Assembly (NCBI RefSeq): GCF_052060015.1
Contig: NZ_JBPODZ010000004.1
Coordinates: forward strand, 62,001-126,000
DNA: 64,000 nt
Reading direction: 5' to 3'
Source of the DNA: Arhodomonas sp052060015
GTDB lineage: Bacteria > Pseudomonadota > Gammaproteobacteria > Nitrococcales > Nitrococcaceae
The notes beneath the pieces were generated by a model. The model saw only the letters and a program-made list of their open reading frames with translations, searched no databases and had not been told where the DNA came from. The position numbers were made by a program, and so were the translations under genes. Shown here piece after piece: positions 16,338-29,283 of this stretch (position 1 is its first letter; each line of letters opens with the position of its first letter).

Positions 16338-17537
16338 TCAGTTCGGCCCGGCCGGGCCCAGGCCGAGCCGGCCACCCTGCTCCGCGATGCGGAAGCCGGA
16401 CAGTGCGCTGTCCATACCCCGGCCGGCGGCGAGGACCTTGAAGCGCTCGCCCATGCCGGCGGGCATCATCAGGGTCTTGGCCTGTTGGGCCAGAATGGCC
16501 CCGCTCTCCGCATCGGCGGCCATCTCCGCCTCCAGCAGCGCCGGCAGCCCGGCACCGAGCAGGAAGTGGGCCTGGGTGGTGAAGCCGAGCAGATCCAGGC
16601 CCGTATCCATGGCGGCCCGGCCCACCGCGGTGAAGTCCACCGAGGCGGTGATGTCCTGCAGGCCGGGATACCACAGGGCGTCGTCATGGGCGCGGTGGCG
16701 ATAGTGGCATAGCAGCGTGCCCATGGAGCGCTGGGGGTGATAGTACTCCCGGCGCGGGTAGCCGTAGTCGATGAGCAGGGCCGTACCCCGGTCCAGGCAG
16801 CCCGATAGCGCGGCCATCCAACCCCCGACACCGGGACAGTACTCGCTGGTGTAGCCTTCGGGCAGTGGTGCGCCGAGGTCCGCCTCTATGGCCTGGACGG
16901 CGCGGCGCAGGGTCTCGTCGGCGGCGATCAGGGTGTATTCCAGGGTACCGCCACGGTGGGTGACGCCGAGCTCCCAGGGTCCATCCGAACCGGTCTGGAA
17001 CCGTCGCACCGGCATGGCATCCAGGACCTCGTTGGCCAGTATCACCCCGTTGAAGGGGTTACCGGGAAGGCCGTCGAGCCATTCCACCCGGCGGTATACG
17101 TCCGCCGGCAGGGCCTTGGCCAGGGCAGTGGCCTGCTCGGCACGCAGCGTGGCGCTGACCTCGAGTATGCGGTAGCGCTCCGGCAGGCGTCCCAGCGCTG
17201 CGAGCTCGGTGAGGAGATCGGCGGCCATGCGTCCGGTGCCGGCGCCGAATTCCAGGATATCCCCGCCGGTCACCGCCAGCACCTCGGAACATTGGTGTGC
17301 CAGGGTGCGGGAGAACAACGCCGAGGTCAGCGGTGCGGTGGTGTAGTCGCCGCCGGCCCCGAAGCGCGCCTGCCCTGCGCTGTAGTAGCCGAGGCCCGGC
17401 TCGTAGAGCGCCATGGCCATGAACCGGTCGAAACCGATCGCCCCGCCGGCCTCCTCGATGGCGGCGACGATGCGTCGGACCAGCGCCTCACTGTGGGCCC
17501 GGGCATCCGGATCGGGGAGCGGTGGTCCCTCGCTCAC
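16338..17537 (-). CDS. SAM-dependent methyltransferase, MidA/NDUFAF7 family
   Basis: This 399-residue protein matches the DUF185/COG1565 family. Its N-terminal segment FMAMALYEPGLGYYS is a family signature. The SAM motif ILEFGAGTG is at about 94-102. Then come a VILANEVLDAMPVRRF motif and a C-terminal FKVLAAGRGMD. The mitochondrial relative methylates an arginine of a respiratory complex I subunit; the bacterial substrate is not established. It starts in a 4-base overlap with the folK stop. Confidence 0.85.
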   Translation of the reverse strand: MSEGPPLPDPDARAHSEALVRRIVAAIEEAGGAIGFDRFMAMALYEPGLGYYSAGQARFGAGGDYTTAPLTSALFSRTLAHQCSEVLAVTGGDILEFGAGTGRMAADLLTELAALGRLPERYRILEVSATLRAEQATALAKALPADVYRRVEWLDGLPGNPFNGVILANEVLDAMPVRRFQTGSDGPWELGVTHRGGTLEYTLIAADETLRRAVQAIEADLGAPLPEGYTSEYCPGVGGWMAALSGCLDRGTALLIDYGYPRREYYHPQRSMGTLLCHYRHRAHDDALWYPGLQDITASVDFTAVGRAAMDTGLDLLGFTTQAHFLLGAGLPALLEAEMAADAESGAILAQQAKTLMMPAGMGERFKVLAAGRGMDSALSGFRIAEQGGRLGLGPAGPN

Positions 17538-18031
17538 AGGGCGTTCTCGAGCTCGACCCGGCGCATGGGCTGATCATCGGCTTCGAATTCCGCCCACAGC
17601 GAGGCGAAGCTCCGTCCGAGCTCCGGGTGGTGCCGCTCGCCGGCGAGCTCCGCCAGCGGCCGCAGTACGAAGGCGTAGCGCAGGATCTCGTCGCGGGGCA
17701 GATGGATGCGCCCGTTGTGGTAGGGGGCGTCGCCCCAGAGCAGCAGGTCCAGGTCCAGGGTCCGCGCGCCGCAACGGCCCTCACCCTGGCCGCGCCGGCC
17801 GTGATCGTGCTCGATGGTCTTGAGCGCGACGGTCAGTGCCTCGGGATCGAGCTCGGTGTCGACGCCCACCACGAGATTGAGGAAGTCGTCGCCCTCGAAG
17901 CCCAGCGCCGTGGTCTCATAGATGGGAGAGACGTGGAGGGTGCCGAAGCGCTCGCGCAATGCCGCCAGCGCCGAACGCACCTTGCGTTCCCGGTCGATGT
18001 TGCTGCCGATGCTGATGTAGGCGCGCGTCAT
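17534..18031 (-). CDS. folK: 2-amino-4-hydroxy-6-hydroxymethyldihydropteridine pyrophosphokinase
   Basis: This 165-residue enzyme transfers pyrophosphate to the pterin before dihydropteroate formation. It begins with the standard AYISIGSNI strand. It carries NLVVGVDTEL, the nucleotide/Mg2+ segment RTLDLDLLLWGD, and HLPRDEILRYAFVLRPLAEL, which includes the LPHP-like and FVL elements. It overlaps folB and midA by 4 bases on either side, so the three are translationally coupled. Confidence 0.94.
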   Translation of the reverse strand: MTRAYISIGSNIDRERKVRSALAALRERFGTLHVSPIYETTALGFEGDDFLNLVVGVDTELDPEALTVALKTIEHDHGRRGQGEGRCGARTLDLDLLLWGDAPYHNGRIHLPRDEILRYAFVLRPLAELAGERHHPELGRSFASLWAEFEADDQPMRRVELENAL

Positions 18032-18390
18032 GGGGTGGCGACCTCGCCGCGTTCAATGCAGACACCGACGGAGCGCGCGCCGGCCACCGCCCCGGGCTTG
18101 TGCAGGGTCAGCCGCAGCCAGCGTACCGGGAAGTGCTCCCGCAGGTGTGCCGCCAGGTCCTCCGCCAGGGCCTCTAGCAGGCGGTAGTCCGTGGTGGCGG
18201 CCCGCTCGCACAGGCACTCCGCCACGGCGGAGTAGCTCACGGCGTCCTCCAGGGCGTCGCTGGCCGCGGCCGCCCGGGTGTCCGTCCCCAGCTCCAAGTC
18301 CAGGCGCAGGCGTTGCTGCAGTTGCCGTTCCCATTCCCACGCGCCGATGCGGGCGCGCAGCTCTAGGCCTTCGATGAATACACGGTCCAT
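18028..18390 (-). CDS. folB: Dihydroneopterin aldolase
   Basis: This 120-residue enzyme cleaves dihydroneopterin to the hydroxymethylpterin used by FolK. The motif RIGAWEWER provides the active-site Glu, and LTLHKPGAVAGARSVGV provides the conserved Lys. The ATG at 18390, preceded by AGGA, gives the normal octamer-forming length; the longer open frame upstream is not family-like. It is the first gene of the folB-folK-midA-uppP operon and divergent from plsY, with 131 bases between. Confidence 0.92.
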   Translation of the reverse strand: MDRVFIEGLELRARIGAWEWERQLQQRLRLDLELGTDTRAAAASDALEDAVSYSAVAECLCERAATTDYRLLEALAEDLAAHLREHFPVRWLRLTLHKPGAVAGARSVGVCIERGEVATP

Positions 18391-18521
18391 GGCGGTGGTC
18401 CTGCGATGGGTGGCGCTATCATACCGGGGCGGGGTGGCGGCTGACCAACCGCGGGCGCGACGGCCGCTTGCCCGCCGGCGCCGTGCTTGACCCGGGGGCG
18501 TCGGGGGGCTGGAATGGCGCC

Positions 18522-19106
18522 ATGATCGAATGGGCATGGATCGTTGTCGCCTATCTCCTGGGTTCGGTGTCCTCGGCCATCGTGGTCTGTCGCCTGGCGG
18601 GGCTGCCGGATCCCCGCGGCAAGGGTTCCGGCAATCCCGGCGCCACCAACGTGCTCCGCGTCGGCGGGCGGCTGCCGGCGGCGCTGACCCTGGCGGGGGA
18701 TTTCCTCAAGGGGGCGATCCCGGTCTGGCTTGCCCTCGGGATCGGGATCGGCCCCGCCGTTGTTGGCGCCAGCGGTTTCGCCGCCTTCCTCGGCCACCTC
18801 TATCCGGTGTTCTTCGGTTTCCGGGGTGGCAAGGGGGTGGCTACCGGCCTCGGTGTCCTGCTCGGCTGGTCGCCTCTGGCCCTGGCGGCCACGGTGGCGA
18901 CCTGGTTGCTGGTGGCGGCGCTGTTCCGAATCTCGTCGCTGGCGGCCCTAGTGGCCTTCCTGCTGGCCCCGCTGTATGTCGGTGTGCTCACCGGGATGCC
19001 CGCCCTGGCGCTGGCCACCGCGGCGATGACCGTGCTGGTGTGGTGGCGCCACCGGGGTAATATCCGGCGCATCGTCGCCGGCGAGGAGGCGCGGATCGGC
19101 GGCTGA
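18522..19106 (+). CDS. plsY: Acyl-phosphate:glycerol-3-phosphate acyltransferase
   Basis: This 194-residue inner-membrane enzyme makes lysophosphatidic acid from acyl-phosphate and glycerol-3-phosphate. All three PlsY motifs are present: the GS pair in YLLGSVSSA with GSGNPGATNVLR (about 36-47), GGRLPAALTLAGDFLKG, and GHLYPVFFGFRGGKGVATG (about 91-109). The ATG at 18522 begins with the first helix. Its TGA directly abuts the stop of the convergent Nudix gene. Confidence 0.93.
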   Translation: MIEWAWIVVAYLLGSVSSAIVVCRLAGLPDPRGKGSGNPGATNVLRVGGRLPAALTLAGDFLKGAIPVWLALGIGIGPAVVGASGFAAFLGHLYPVFFGFRGGKGVATGLGVLLGWSPLALAATVATWLLVAALFRISSLAALVAFLLAPLYVGVLTGMPALALATAAMTVLVWWRHRGNIRRIVAGEEARIGG

Positions 19107-19583
19107 TCAGCCCGCGCCTTCGTCCCCGGCATGTTCGGGGTCGATACGCCGGCGCAGCCAGCGCAGGAGCCGGCGGACCCGCGGCGACGCCAGCCGGAAG
19201 GCCTCATCGAAGCCGACCCACCGGTATTCGTGATGCTCCGGGCGCCCGAGCTCCGGGTTGATGCCCATGGTGACACGTTTCTCCGGCGTCTCGGCGATGT
19301 AGTAGCGGGCCACCTTGCCCCGGGCGTAGGGGCCGGTCTCGAAGTAGTCCTCGCCCCAGCGGAAATCCAGCTCCGTGATCCCCGTCTCCTCCGCCACCTC
19401 GCGCCTTGCGCCCTCCAAGGGCGTCTCGCCGGCCTCGACCTTGCCCTTGGGGAAGTCCCAGTACTGATAGGCGCGCAGCAGCAACAGCCGCCATTCGCCG
19501 CCCTCGCGGCGCACCACGGCCACGCCGGCGGAGAGTACCCGCACGCCACCGCGCCTGCGTTGGGCGTGTTCCCTACTGGCCAT
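19107..19583 (-). CDS. Nudix hydrolase
   Basis: This 158-residue protein contains a perfect Nudix box (residues 47-69: G47, E53, R61-E62, E65-E66, G68) that starts GKVEAGETPLEGARREV. The aromatic YWDFPKGK just before the box and the later YYIAETPEKR resemble diadenosine polyphosphate hydrolases, so a nucleotide-polyphosphate substrate is plausible. The ATG at 19583 overlaps the hemE end by 11 bases, so it is probably the last gene of the gltBD-hemE run. Its C-terminus is Arg-rich. Confidence 0.88.
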   Translation of the reverse strand: MASREHAQRRRGGVRVLSAGVAVVRREGGEWRLLLLRAYQYWDFPKGKVEAGETPLEGARREVAEETGITELDFRWGEDYFETGPYARGKVARYYIAETPEKRVTMGINPELGRPEHHEYRWVGFDEAFRLASPRVRRLLRWLRRRIDPEHAGDEGAG

Positions 19584-20640
19584 GATAGGCCGGGCTGAGC
19601 TCGTGGACCGCATCGACCATGGCGGCGACATGCGCCGGGGGGATCTCCGGGTGCACCCCATGGCCGAGGTTGAAGACGTGTCCGGATCCGGAGCCGTACT
19701 CCGCGAGCACCCGGGCGACCTGCTCGCGGACGACGGCGGGGCGGGCATAGAGGACGCTGGGATCCAGGTTGCCCTGCAGGGCCACGCGATGGCCCACCCG
19801 CCGCCGGGCCTCTTCCAGGTCCACGGTCCAGTCCAGCCCGAGGCCGTCGGCACCGGATTCCGCCATCGCCTCCAGCCACAGCCCGCCGCCCTTGGTGAAG
19901 AACACCACCGGCACCCGCCGGCCCTCGCGCTCGCGAACCAGGCCATCGATGACGCGGCGGGCGTAGGTGAGGGAGAACTCCCGGTAGGCGTCATGGGCCA
20001 AGGCCCCGCCCCAGGTGTCGAAGATCATCAGCGCCTGGGCGCCGGCGGCACTCTGGGCGTTGAGATAGTCGGTGACCGCGTCCGCGGTGCGGGCGAGCAG
20101 CCGGTGCAGGGCCGCGGGTTCATCGTAGGCCAGCGCCTTGATGTGGCGGAAATCCCGGCTGGAGCCCCCCTCCACCATGTAGGTGGCCAGCGTCCAGGGG
20201 CTGCCGCTGAAGCCGATCAAGGGCACTCGCCCGGCGAGTTCCCGGCGGACCAGGCGTATGGCATCGGTGACATAGGCGAGCTCGGTGCCCACGTCGGGGG
20301 CGGGCAGGGCGTCGATGGCCTGCACGTCGCGCAGCGGGCGCTCGAAGCGTGGCCCCTCGCCGGGCTCGAAGTACAGGCCCAGCCCCATGGCATCGGGCAC
20401 GGTGAGGATGTCGGAGAACAGGATGGCCGCGTCCAGGGGGAAGCGCTCCAGCGGCTGCAGCGTCACCTCGCAGGCACGTTCCGGGTCCTGGCACAGGGCC
20501 ATGAAGCTGCCGGCGCGCTCGCGCACCCGGCGGTACTCCGGCAGGTAACGCCCCGCCTGGCGCATGATCCAGACGGGAGTGCGGTCCACCGGCTCACGGG
20601 CGAGGGCGCGGAGCAGTCTGTCGTTGTGGAGCTCGCTCAC
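19573..20640 (-). CDS. hemE: Uroporphyrinogen decarboxylase
   Basis: This 355-residue cytoplasmic enzyme removes the four acetate carboxyls of uroporphyrinogen III to give coproporphyrinogen III. The N-terminal signature PVWIMRQAGRYLPEYR is present, as are FSDILTVPDAMG, with the catalytic Asp, and FSGSPWTLATYMVEGG. The start is GTG at 20640, which gives the family length; the frame stays open far upstream but without homologous sequence. It follows gltD on the same strand after 176 bases, the same order as in Pseudomonas. Confidence 0.94.
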   Translation of the reverse strand: MSELHNDRLLRALAREPVDRTPVWIMRQAGRYLPEYRRVRERAGSFMALCQDPERACEVTLQPLERFPLDAAILFSDILTVPDAMGLGLYFEPGEGPRFERPLRDVQAIDALPAPDVGTELAYVTDAIRLVRRELAGRVPLIGFSGSPWTLATYMVEGGSSRDFRHIKALAYDEPAALHRLLARTADAVTDYLNAQSAAGAQALMIFDTWGGALAHDAYREFSLTYARRVIDGLVREREGRRVPVVFFTKGGGLWLEAMAESGADGLGLDWTVDLEEARRRVGHRVALQGNLDPSVLYARPAVVREQVARVLAEYGSGSGHVFNLGHGVHPEIPPAHVAAMVDAVHELSPAYHGQ

Positions 20641-20748
20641 GGTGGTGTTCCGGCCAGCTGAATGACGCGCCGCAGTGTAGCACGGCCCGATTGGTTTCCT
20701 GTCGGGCCCCCCGGCACGGGAGAGGCTGTGAATACGTCCGTGTACGCT

Positions 20749-20776
20749 CGTCGCCGGCCATCCCTGGCCGCCGACG
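20749..20776. other. GC-rich hairpin in the gltD-hemE spacer
   Basis: Two 12-base arms (cgtcgccggcca and tggccgccgacg) pair at 11 of 12 positions around a 4-base loop. A second, shorter 7-bp stem (ggcccga/tcgggcc) lies at 20684-20708. Neither has a following T tract, so these look like RNA-stabilising or attenuating structures between gltD and hemE rather than complete Rho-independent terminators. Confidence 0.4.
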
Positions 20777-20816
20777 CTCCCGTACCGGGGATGCCCGACG
20801 GAAACCCGCCCGTGGC

Positions 20817-22223
20817 TCAGACGCCGAGGTAGGCGAGGATGCCCTTGGCCGCCTCGCGGCCCTCCCACACGGCGGTGACCACCAGGTCGGAGCCGCGCAC
20901 CATGTCGCCGCCGGCAAAGACCCGGGGATTGCCGGTCTGGTAGGGACAGCGCCCGTCCTTGTCCACCACCACCCGGTCGCGATCATCCACGTGGATGCCG
21001 TGCTCGGTGAACCAGTCCGCCGGGTCCGGCCGGAAGCCGAAGGCGATGAGCACGCGGTCGGCCGGGATGACCTCCTCGGTGCCGGGGACCGGCTCGGGAC
21101 GCCGGCGGCCGCGTTCGTCCGGGGCGCCGAGCTGTGTCTCGATGACCTTGACGCCCTCCACCCGGCCGTCCCCGACGACCTCCACGGGCTGGCGGTTCCA
21201 GCGGAACTGCACGCCCTCCTCCTTGGCGTTATAGACCTCGCGGCGCGAGCCGGGCATGTTGGATTCGTCGCGGCGGTAGGCGCAGGTAACGCTCTTCGCG
21301 CCCTGGCGCAGGGAGGTGCGGTTGCAGTCCATGGCGGTGTCGCCGCCGCCGAGCACGACCACACGCTTGCCGCGCATGTCGATGTACTCGGAGCGGTCCC
21401 GCTCGAAGCCCATGAGACGGTTAATGTTGGAGACCAGGAAGGGCAGGGCCTCGTAGACGCCGTCCTTGTCTTCGCCGGGGAAGCCGCCGCGCATGGAATT
21501 GTAGGTGCCCATGCCTAGGAAGACGGCGTCGAACTCCGCCTCCAGCTGCTCGTAGGTGATGTCCCGGCCGATCTCCACGCCGAGCCGGAACTCCACGCCC
21601 ATGCCCTCCATGACCTGGCGGCGGGTGGCGATGACCTCCTTCTCCAGCTTGAAGGGCGGGATGCCGAAGGTGAGCAAGCCGCCGATCTCCGGGTATCGGT
21701 CGAAGACCACCGCGTCGACGCCGTTGCGCACCAGGATGTCCGCGGCGCCCAGGCCGGCGGGCCCGGCCCCCACCACGGCCACCCGCTTGCCGGTCTTCAC
21801 CACGCCGGACATGTCCGGGCGCCAGCCCTGCTTGAAGGCCTCGTCGGTGATGTAGCGCTCCACCGAGCCAATGGTCACCGCGCCGAAACCGTCATTGAGG
21901 GTGCAGGCGCCCTCGCAGAGACGGTCCTGGGGGCAGACCCGGCCGCAAACCTCGGGGAGGGTGTTGGTCTTGTGGGAGAGCTCCGCGGCCTCGAAGAGGT
22001 TGCCTTCGGCGACCAGCTTCAGCCAGTTGGGGATGTAGTTGTGGACCGGGCACTTCCACTCGCAGTAGGGGTTGCCGCACTCGACGCAGCGGTCCGCCTG
22101 GGCGGCGGCGGTTTCGCTGTCGAAGTTGCCGTAGATCTCCTTGAACTCGACCTTGCGCACGGCGGCGGGCTTCTTGTCCGGATCCTGCCGCGGCACCTCG
22201 ATGAACTGAAAATTGTTACCCAT
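20817..22223 (-). CDS. gltD: Glutamate synthase small subunit
   Basis: This 468-residue FAD/NADPH subunit passes electrons to GltB. The N-terminal iron-sulfur region has cysteines at 46, 49, 54 and 58 (CVECGNPYCEWKC) and at 93, 97, 103 and 107. The FAD motif VAVVGAGPAGLG follows at about 148, and the NADPH-binding VVVLGGGDTAMD comes further on. The ATG at 22223 matches the family N-terminus (MGNNFQFIEV). It starts 57 bases after the gltB stop, so the two form the gltBD operon. Confidence 0.95.
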   Translation of the reverse strand: MGNNFQFIEVPRQDPDKKPAAVRKVEFKEIYGNFDSETAAAQADRCVECGNPYCEWKCPVHNYIPNWLKLVAEGNLFEAAELSHKTNTLPEVCGRVCPQDRLCEGACTLNDGFGAVTIGSVERYITDEAFKQGWRPDMSGVVKTGKRVAVVGAGPAGLGAADILVRNGVDAVVFDRYPEIGGLLTFGIPPFKLEKEVIATRRQVMEGMGVEFRLGVEIGRDITYEQLEAEFDAVFLGMGTYNSMRGGFPGEDKDGVYEALPFLVSNINRLMGFERDRSEYIDMRGKRVVVLGGGDTAMDCNRTSLRQGAKSVTCAYRRDESNMPGSRREVYNAKEEGVQFRWNRQPVEVVGDGRVEGVKVIETQLGAPDERGRRRPEPVPGTEEVIPADRVLIAFGFRPDPADWFTEHGIHVDDRDRVVVDKDGRCPYQTGNPRVFAGGDMVRGSDLVVTAVWEGREAAKGILAYLGV

Positions 22224-22280
22224 AGCTCGCTTCGCTTCGGGGGCACGGGGCGACGACCCCACACCCGGGTTATCGATGGC

Positions 22281-26747
<4,467 letters not shown>

Positions 26748-26962
26748 GGGATCGCCTCTGGGTGTTGGGGCCGTCGGGGCGACGCTCGCCTGCGAGCTGC
26801 CGGTGCCTGGTTCTGGCGGGGCTCGGTGGGGCGTGCGCAACCCCCCGTTGATCTCCGAGCGGTGCCGGCAGCTCGGCGGCCGTCACCGCAACCCGTTTTG
26901 CGGGCAAATGGCCCGGCAGCATAGCCGGTCACGCCGGCGAGGTAAAGAGTGTCAACGATCGA

Positions 26963-27002
26963 GCCACGGATGCACACAGATTCAACAGTGATTATCTGTG
27001 GC
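26963..27002. repeat. Palindromic intergenic element, short copy
   Basis: This 40-base element is bounded by gccac and gtggc, with an inner inverted pair acagat (26976-26981) and atctgt (26994-26999). Its sequence, with CACAGAT-type steps, is related to the longer element at 44975-45071. It sits between dgt and gltB on the minus strand, about 15 bases past the dgt stop codon. Confidence 0.6.
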
Positions 27003-27016
27003 CGTAACGCTGGGGG

Positions 27017-28180
27017 CTACGCCAGGCGGCGGGGGTCGTGGAGGCGCTCGTGCTCGGCGATGGCGTAGCGGTCGGTCATGCCGGCGATGTAGTCCGCTAC
27101 CGCGCGGGCGCGGCCGCGCTCGCTGTGGAGCGCCTCGAGTCGGCGCAGACGTTGCCGGGGCTGCTCGGGCAGCAGGCGGGGGTCGTCGAGGAGCAGGGTG
27201 AACAATTCCTCGATCACCCGCTTGGCCTTGCTGGTCATGCGGTGGACGCGGTAGTGGCAGTAGAGGTTGTGGTAGAGGAAATGCTTCAGACCCCGGTGGG
27301 CCTTCCCCATCTCGTCGCTGAAGGCGATCAGCGGCGCGCGTCGGGCACGCACGGCGTCCACGTCGGCCGGGGCCACGGCCTCGAGGTTCGCCTGGCTGGT
27401 GGTGATCAGGTCGTTGACCTGGTGGCTGATCAGATGGCGGACGGTCTGGTATATGGTCCGCCGGGTGTCGAGCCCCGGGTGGTGCTCGCGGACGTGGGCG
27501 AGTATGTCGCCCACCAGCGGGACGTCGGCGAGGGTGTCCAGATCCAGTAGGCCGGCACGCAGGCCGTCGTCGACGTCGTGGCTGTTGTAGGCGATTTCGT
27601 CGGCGAGGTTGGTGAGCTGGGCCTCCAGGGAGGGTTGGGTGCCCTCCAGGAACCGCCGACCTACGTCGCCGAGGCGCTCGGCGTGGCGACGGGCGCAGCG
27701 CTTGAGGATGCCCTCCCGGGCCTCGAAGGTGAGGTTCAGGCCGTCGAAGTCCGCGTACCGGCGCTCCAGGCTGTCCACCACCCGCAGTGACTGCAGGTTG
27801 TGCTCGAAGCCGCCGTGGTCTCGCATGCAGCGGTTCAGTGCCTCCTGGCCGGCATGGCCAAAGGGCGTGTGGCCGAGATCATGGGCCAGTGCCACCGCCT
27901 CCACCAGGTCCTCGTTGAGCGTCAGTGCCCGCGCGATGGTGCGGGCGATCTGGGTGACCTCCAGGGAATGGGTCAGCCGGGTGCGGAAGAGGTCGCCCTC
28001 GTGGTTGAGGAAGACCTGGGTCTTGTACTCCAGCCGCCGGAAGGCGCCCGCGTGGATGATGCGGTCGCGGTCGCGCTGGAACTCGCTGCGCCAGTCGGGG
28101 GGCGGCTCCGGGTAGCGCCGGCCCCGGCTGGTGGTGACCGCGAAGGCGGCGAGTGCGCCGGGAGAGGGTCCGGCGTTCAC
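27017..28180 (-). CDS. dgt: Deoxyguanosinetriphosphate triphosphohydrolase-like protein
   Basis: This 387-residue HD-domain protein hydrolyses dNTPs to the nucleoside and triphosphate in well-studied relatives. The metal-binding HD residues are clear: H71 in RLTHSLEV and H100-D101 in ALAHDLGHTPFGHAG. A later Asp lies in LADEIAYNSHDVDDGL. The length fits the shorter dGTPase-like subfamily. It starts with GTG in a 4-base GTGA overlap with the aroB stop. In Pseudomonas-type genomes a DamX-like SPOR gene sits between aroB and gltB, so dgt occupies that slot here. Confidence 0.9.
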   Translation of the reverse strand: MNAGPSPGALAAFAVTTSRGRRYPEPPPDWRSEFQRDRDRIIHAGAFRRLEYKTQVFLNHEGDLFRTRLTHSLEVTQIARTIARALTLNEDLVEAVALAHDLGHTPFGHAGQEALNRCMRDHGGFEHNLQSLRVVDSLERRYADFDGLNLTFEAREGILKRCARRHAERLGDVGRRFLEGTQPSLEAQLTNLADEIAYNSHDVDDGLRAGLLDLDTLADVPLVGDILAHVREHHPGLDTRRTIYQTVRHLISHQVNDLITTSQANLEAVAPADVDAVRARRAPLIAFSDEMGKAHRGLKHFLYHNLYCHYRVHRMTSKAKRVIEELFTLLLDDPRLLPEQPRQRLRRLEALHSERGRARAVADYIAGMTDRYAIAEHERLHDPRRLA

Positions 28181-29283
28181 TGCCCCCCCTCCGGGGCGGC
28201 CTCCAGGTACCGTTGGAGTGTCGCGGTGAGCGCCTGCTCGGAGAACTCCGCGGTAACCAGTGCGTTGCCGATCCCCTCCAGCAACACCAGCCGCAATCGC
28301 CCGCCACGGGCCTTCTTGTCCACGCCCATGAGCTCCCGGAAATGTCCCGGTTCCAACGCCGGCGGGCGGGTGGGGAGACCGGCGTGTTCGATCAGCGCGG
28401 CTACGCGATCGAAGGCGGAGCGTGCCATCCGCCCTTCCTGCGCGGACATCCAGGCGGCCATGCAGATGCCCGCGGCCACGGCCTCGCCATGGAGCCAGCT
28501 GCTGTAGCCGGTGGCGGTCTCGATGGCATGGCCGAAGGTGTGGCCGAGGTTGAGCAGCGCCCGCTGGCCGGATTCCCGCTCGTCGTCGGCGACCACCCGG
28601 GCCTTGTCGCGACAGGATTGCTCGATCACATGGGCCAGGGCGTCCGGATCCCGTTCGAGGACCGCATCGAGATGGCGCTCCAGCCACTGGAAGAAGGCAT
28701 AGTCCTGGATGACGCCATACTTAATGACCTCGGCGAGGCCGGCGCGGAATTCCCGTCCCGGCAGGGTGTCCAGGGTCGCGGTGTCGGCGAGCACCAGGCG
28801 GGGCTGATGGAAGGCGCCGATCATGTTCTTCCCGCTCGGGTGATTCACCGCCGTCTTGCCCCCGACCGAGGAGTCCACCATGGCGAGCAGGGTGGTGGGG
28901 ATCTGGATGAAGTCCACCCCGCGCTGGTAGGTGGCCGCGGCGAAGCCGGTGAGATCACCGATCACCCCGCCACCAACGGCGATCAGGGTGGCGGTGCGGT
29001 CGAAGCGCGCGGCGATCAGGCTGTCGTAGACCTGTTCCAGCGTCTCCAGGGTCTTGAAGCGCTCGCCGTCCGGCAGGACCAGGGTCTCCACATGGCGGTC
29101 GTACAGCGCCGTGCGCACCGGTCCCAGGTAGTGCGGCGCCACCGTCTCGTTGGTGACGATGAGCACTTGGTCGCCGCGCAGCGCGCGGTTGAAGGGATTG
29201 GCCTGGAGCAGGCCGCGGCCGATGCGGATGGGGTAGCTCCGTTCGGCGAGATCCACCTGGACGGTGCGGGCGGTGGGGGTCAC
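28177..29283 (-). CDS. aroB: 3-dehydroquinate synthase
   Basis: This 368-residue enzyme makes 3-dehydroquinate from DAHP in the shikimate pathway, using NAD+ and a divalent metal. Key segments are GGGVIGDLTGFAAATYQRG (about 104-122), PTTLLAMVDSSVGGKTAVN and LNLGHTFGHAIE, which contributes metal-binding His. The start is GTG in a 4-base overlap with aroK, and the stop overlaps the dgt start the same way, so aroK-aroB-dgt are coupled. Confidence 0.95.
   Translation of the reverse strand: MTPTARTVQVDLAERSYPIRIGRGLLQANPFNRALRGDQVLIVTNETVAPHYLGPVRTALYDRHVETLVLPDGERFKTLETLEQVYDSLIAARFDRTATLIAVGGGVIGDLTGFAAATYQRGVDFIQIPTTLLAMVDSSVGGKTAVNHPSGKNMIGAFHQPRLVLADTATLDTLPGREFRAGLAEVIKYGVIQDYAFFQWLERHLDAVLERDPDALAHVIEQSCRDKARVVADDERESGQRALLNLGHTFGHAIETATGYSSWLHGEAVAAGICMAAWMSAQEGRMARSAFDRVAALIEHAGLPTRPPALEPGHFRELMGVDKKARGGRLRLVLLEGIGNALVTAEFSEQALTATLQRYLEAAPEGGQ

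Noticed and set aside
20684..20708. Rho-independent terminator after gltD
   Set aside because: The stem is perfect but short and no T tract follows on either strand.
26748..27016. Sigma-54 or complete sigma-70 promoter for gltB
   Set aside because: TTGACA is present on the minus strand, but the nearest TATGCT is 26 bases away, and no GG-N10-GC pair with the right context was found.
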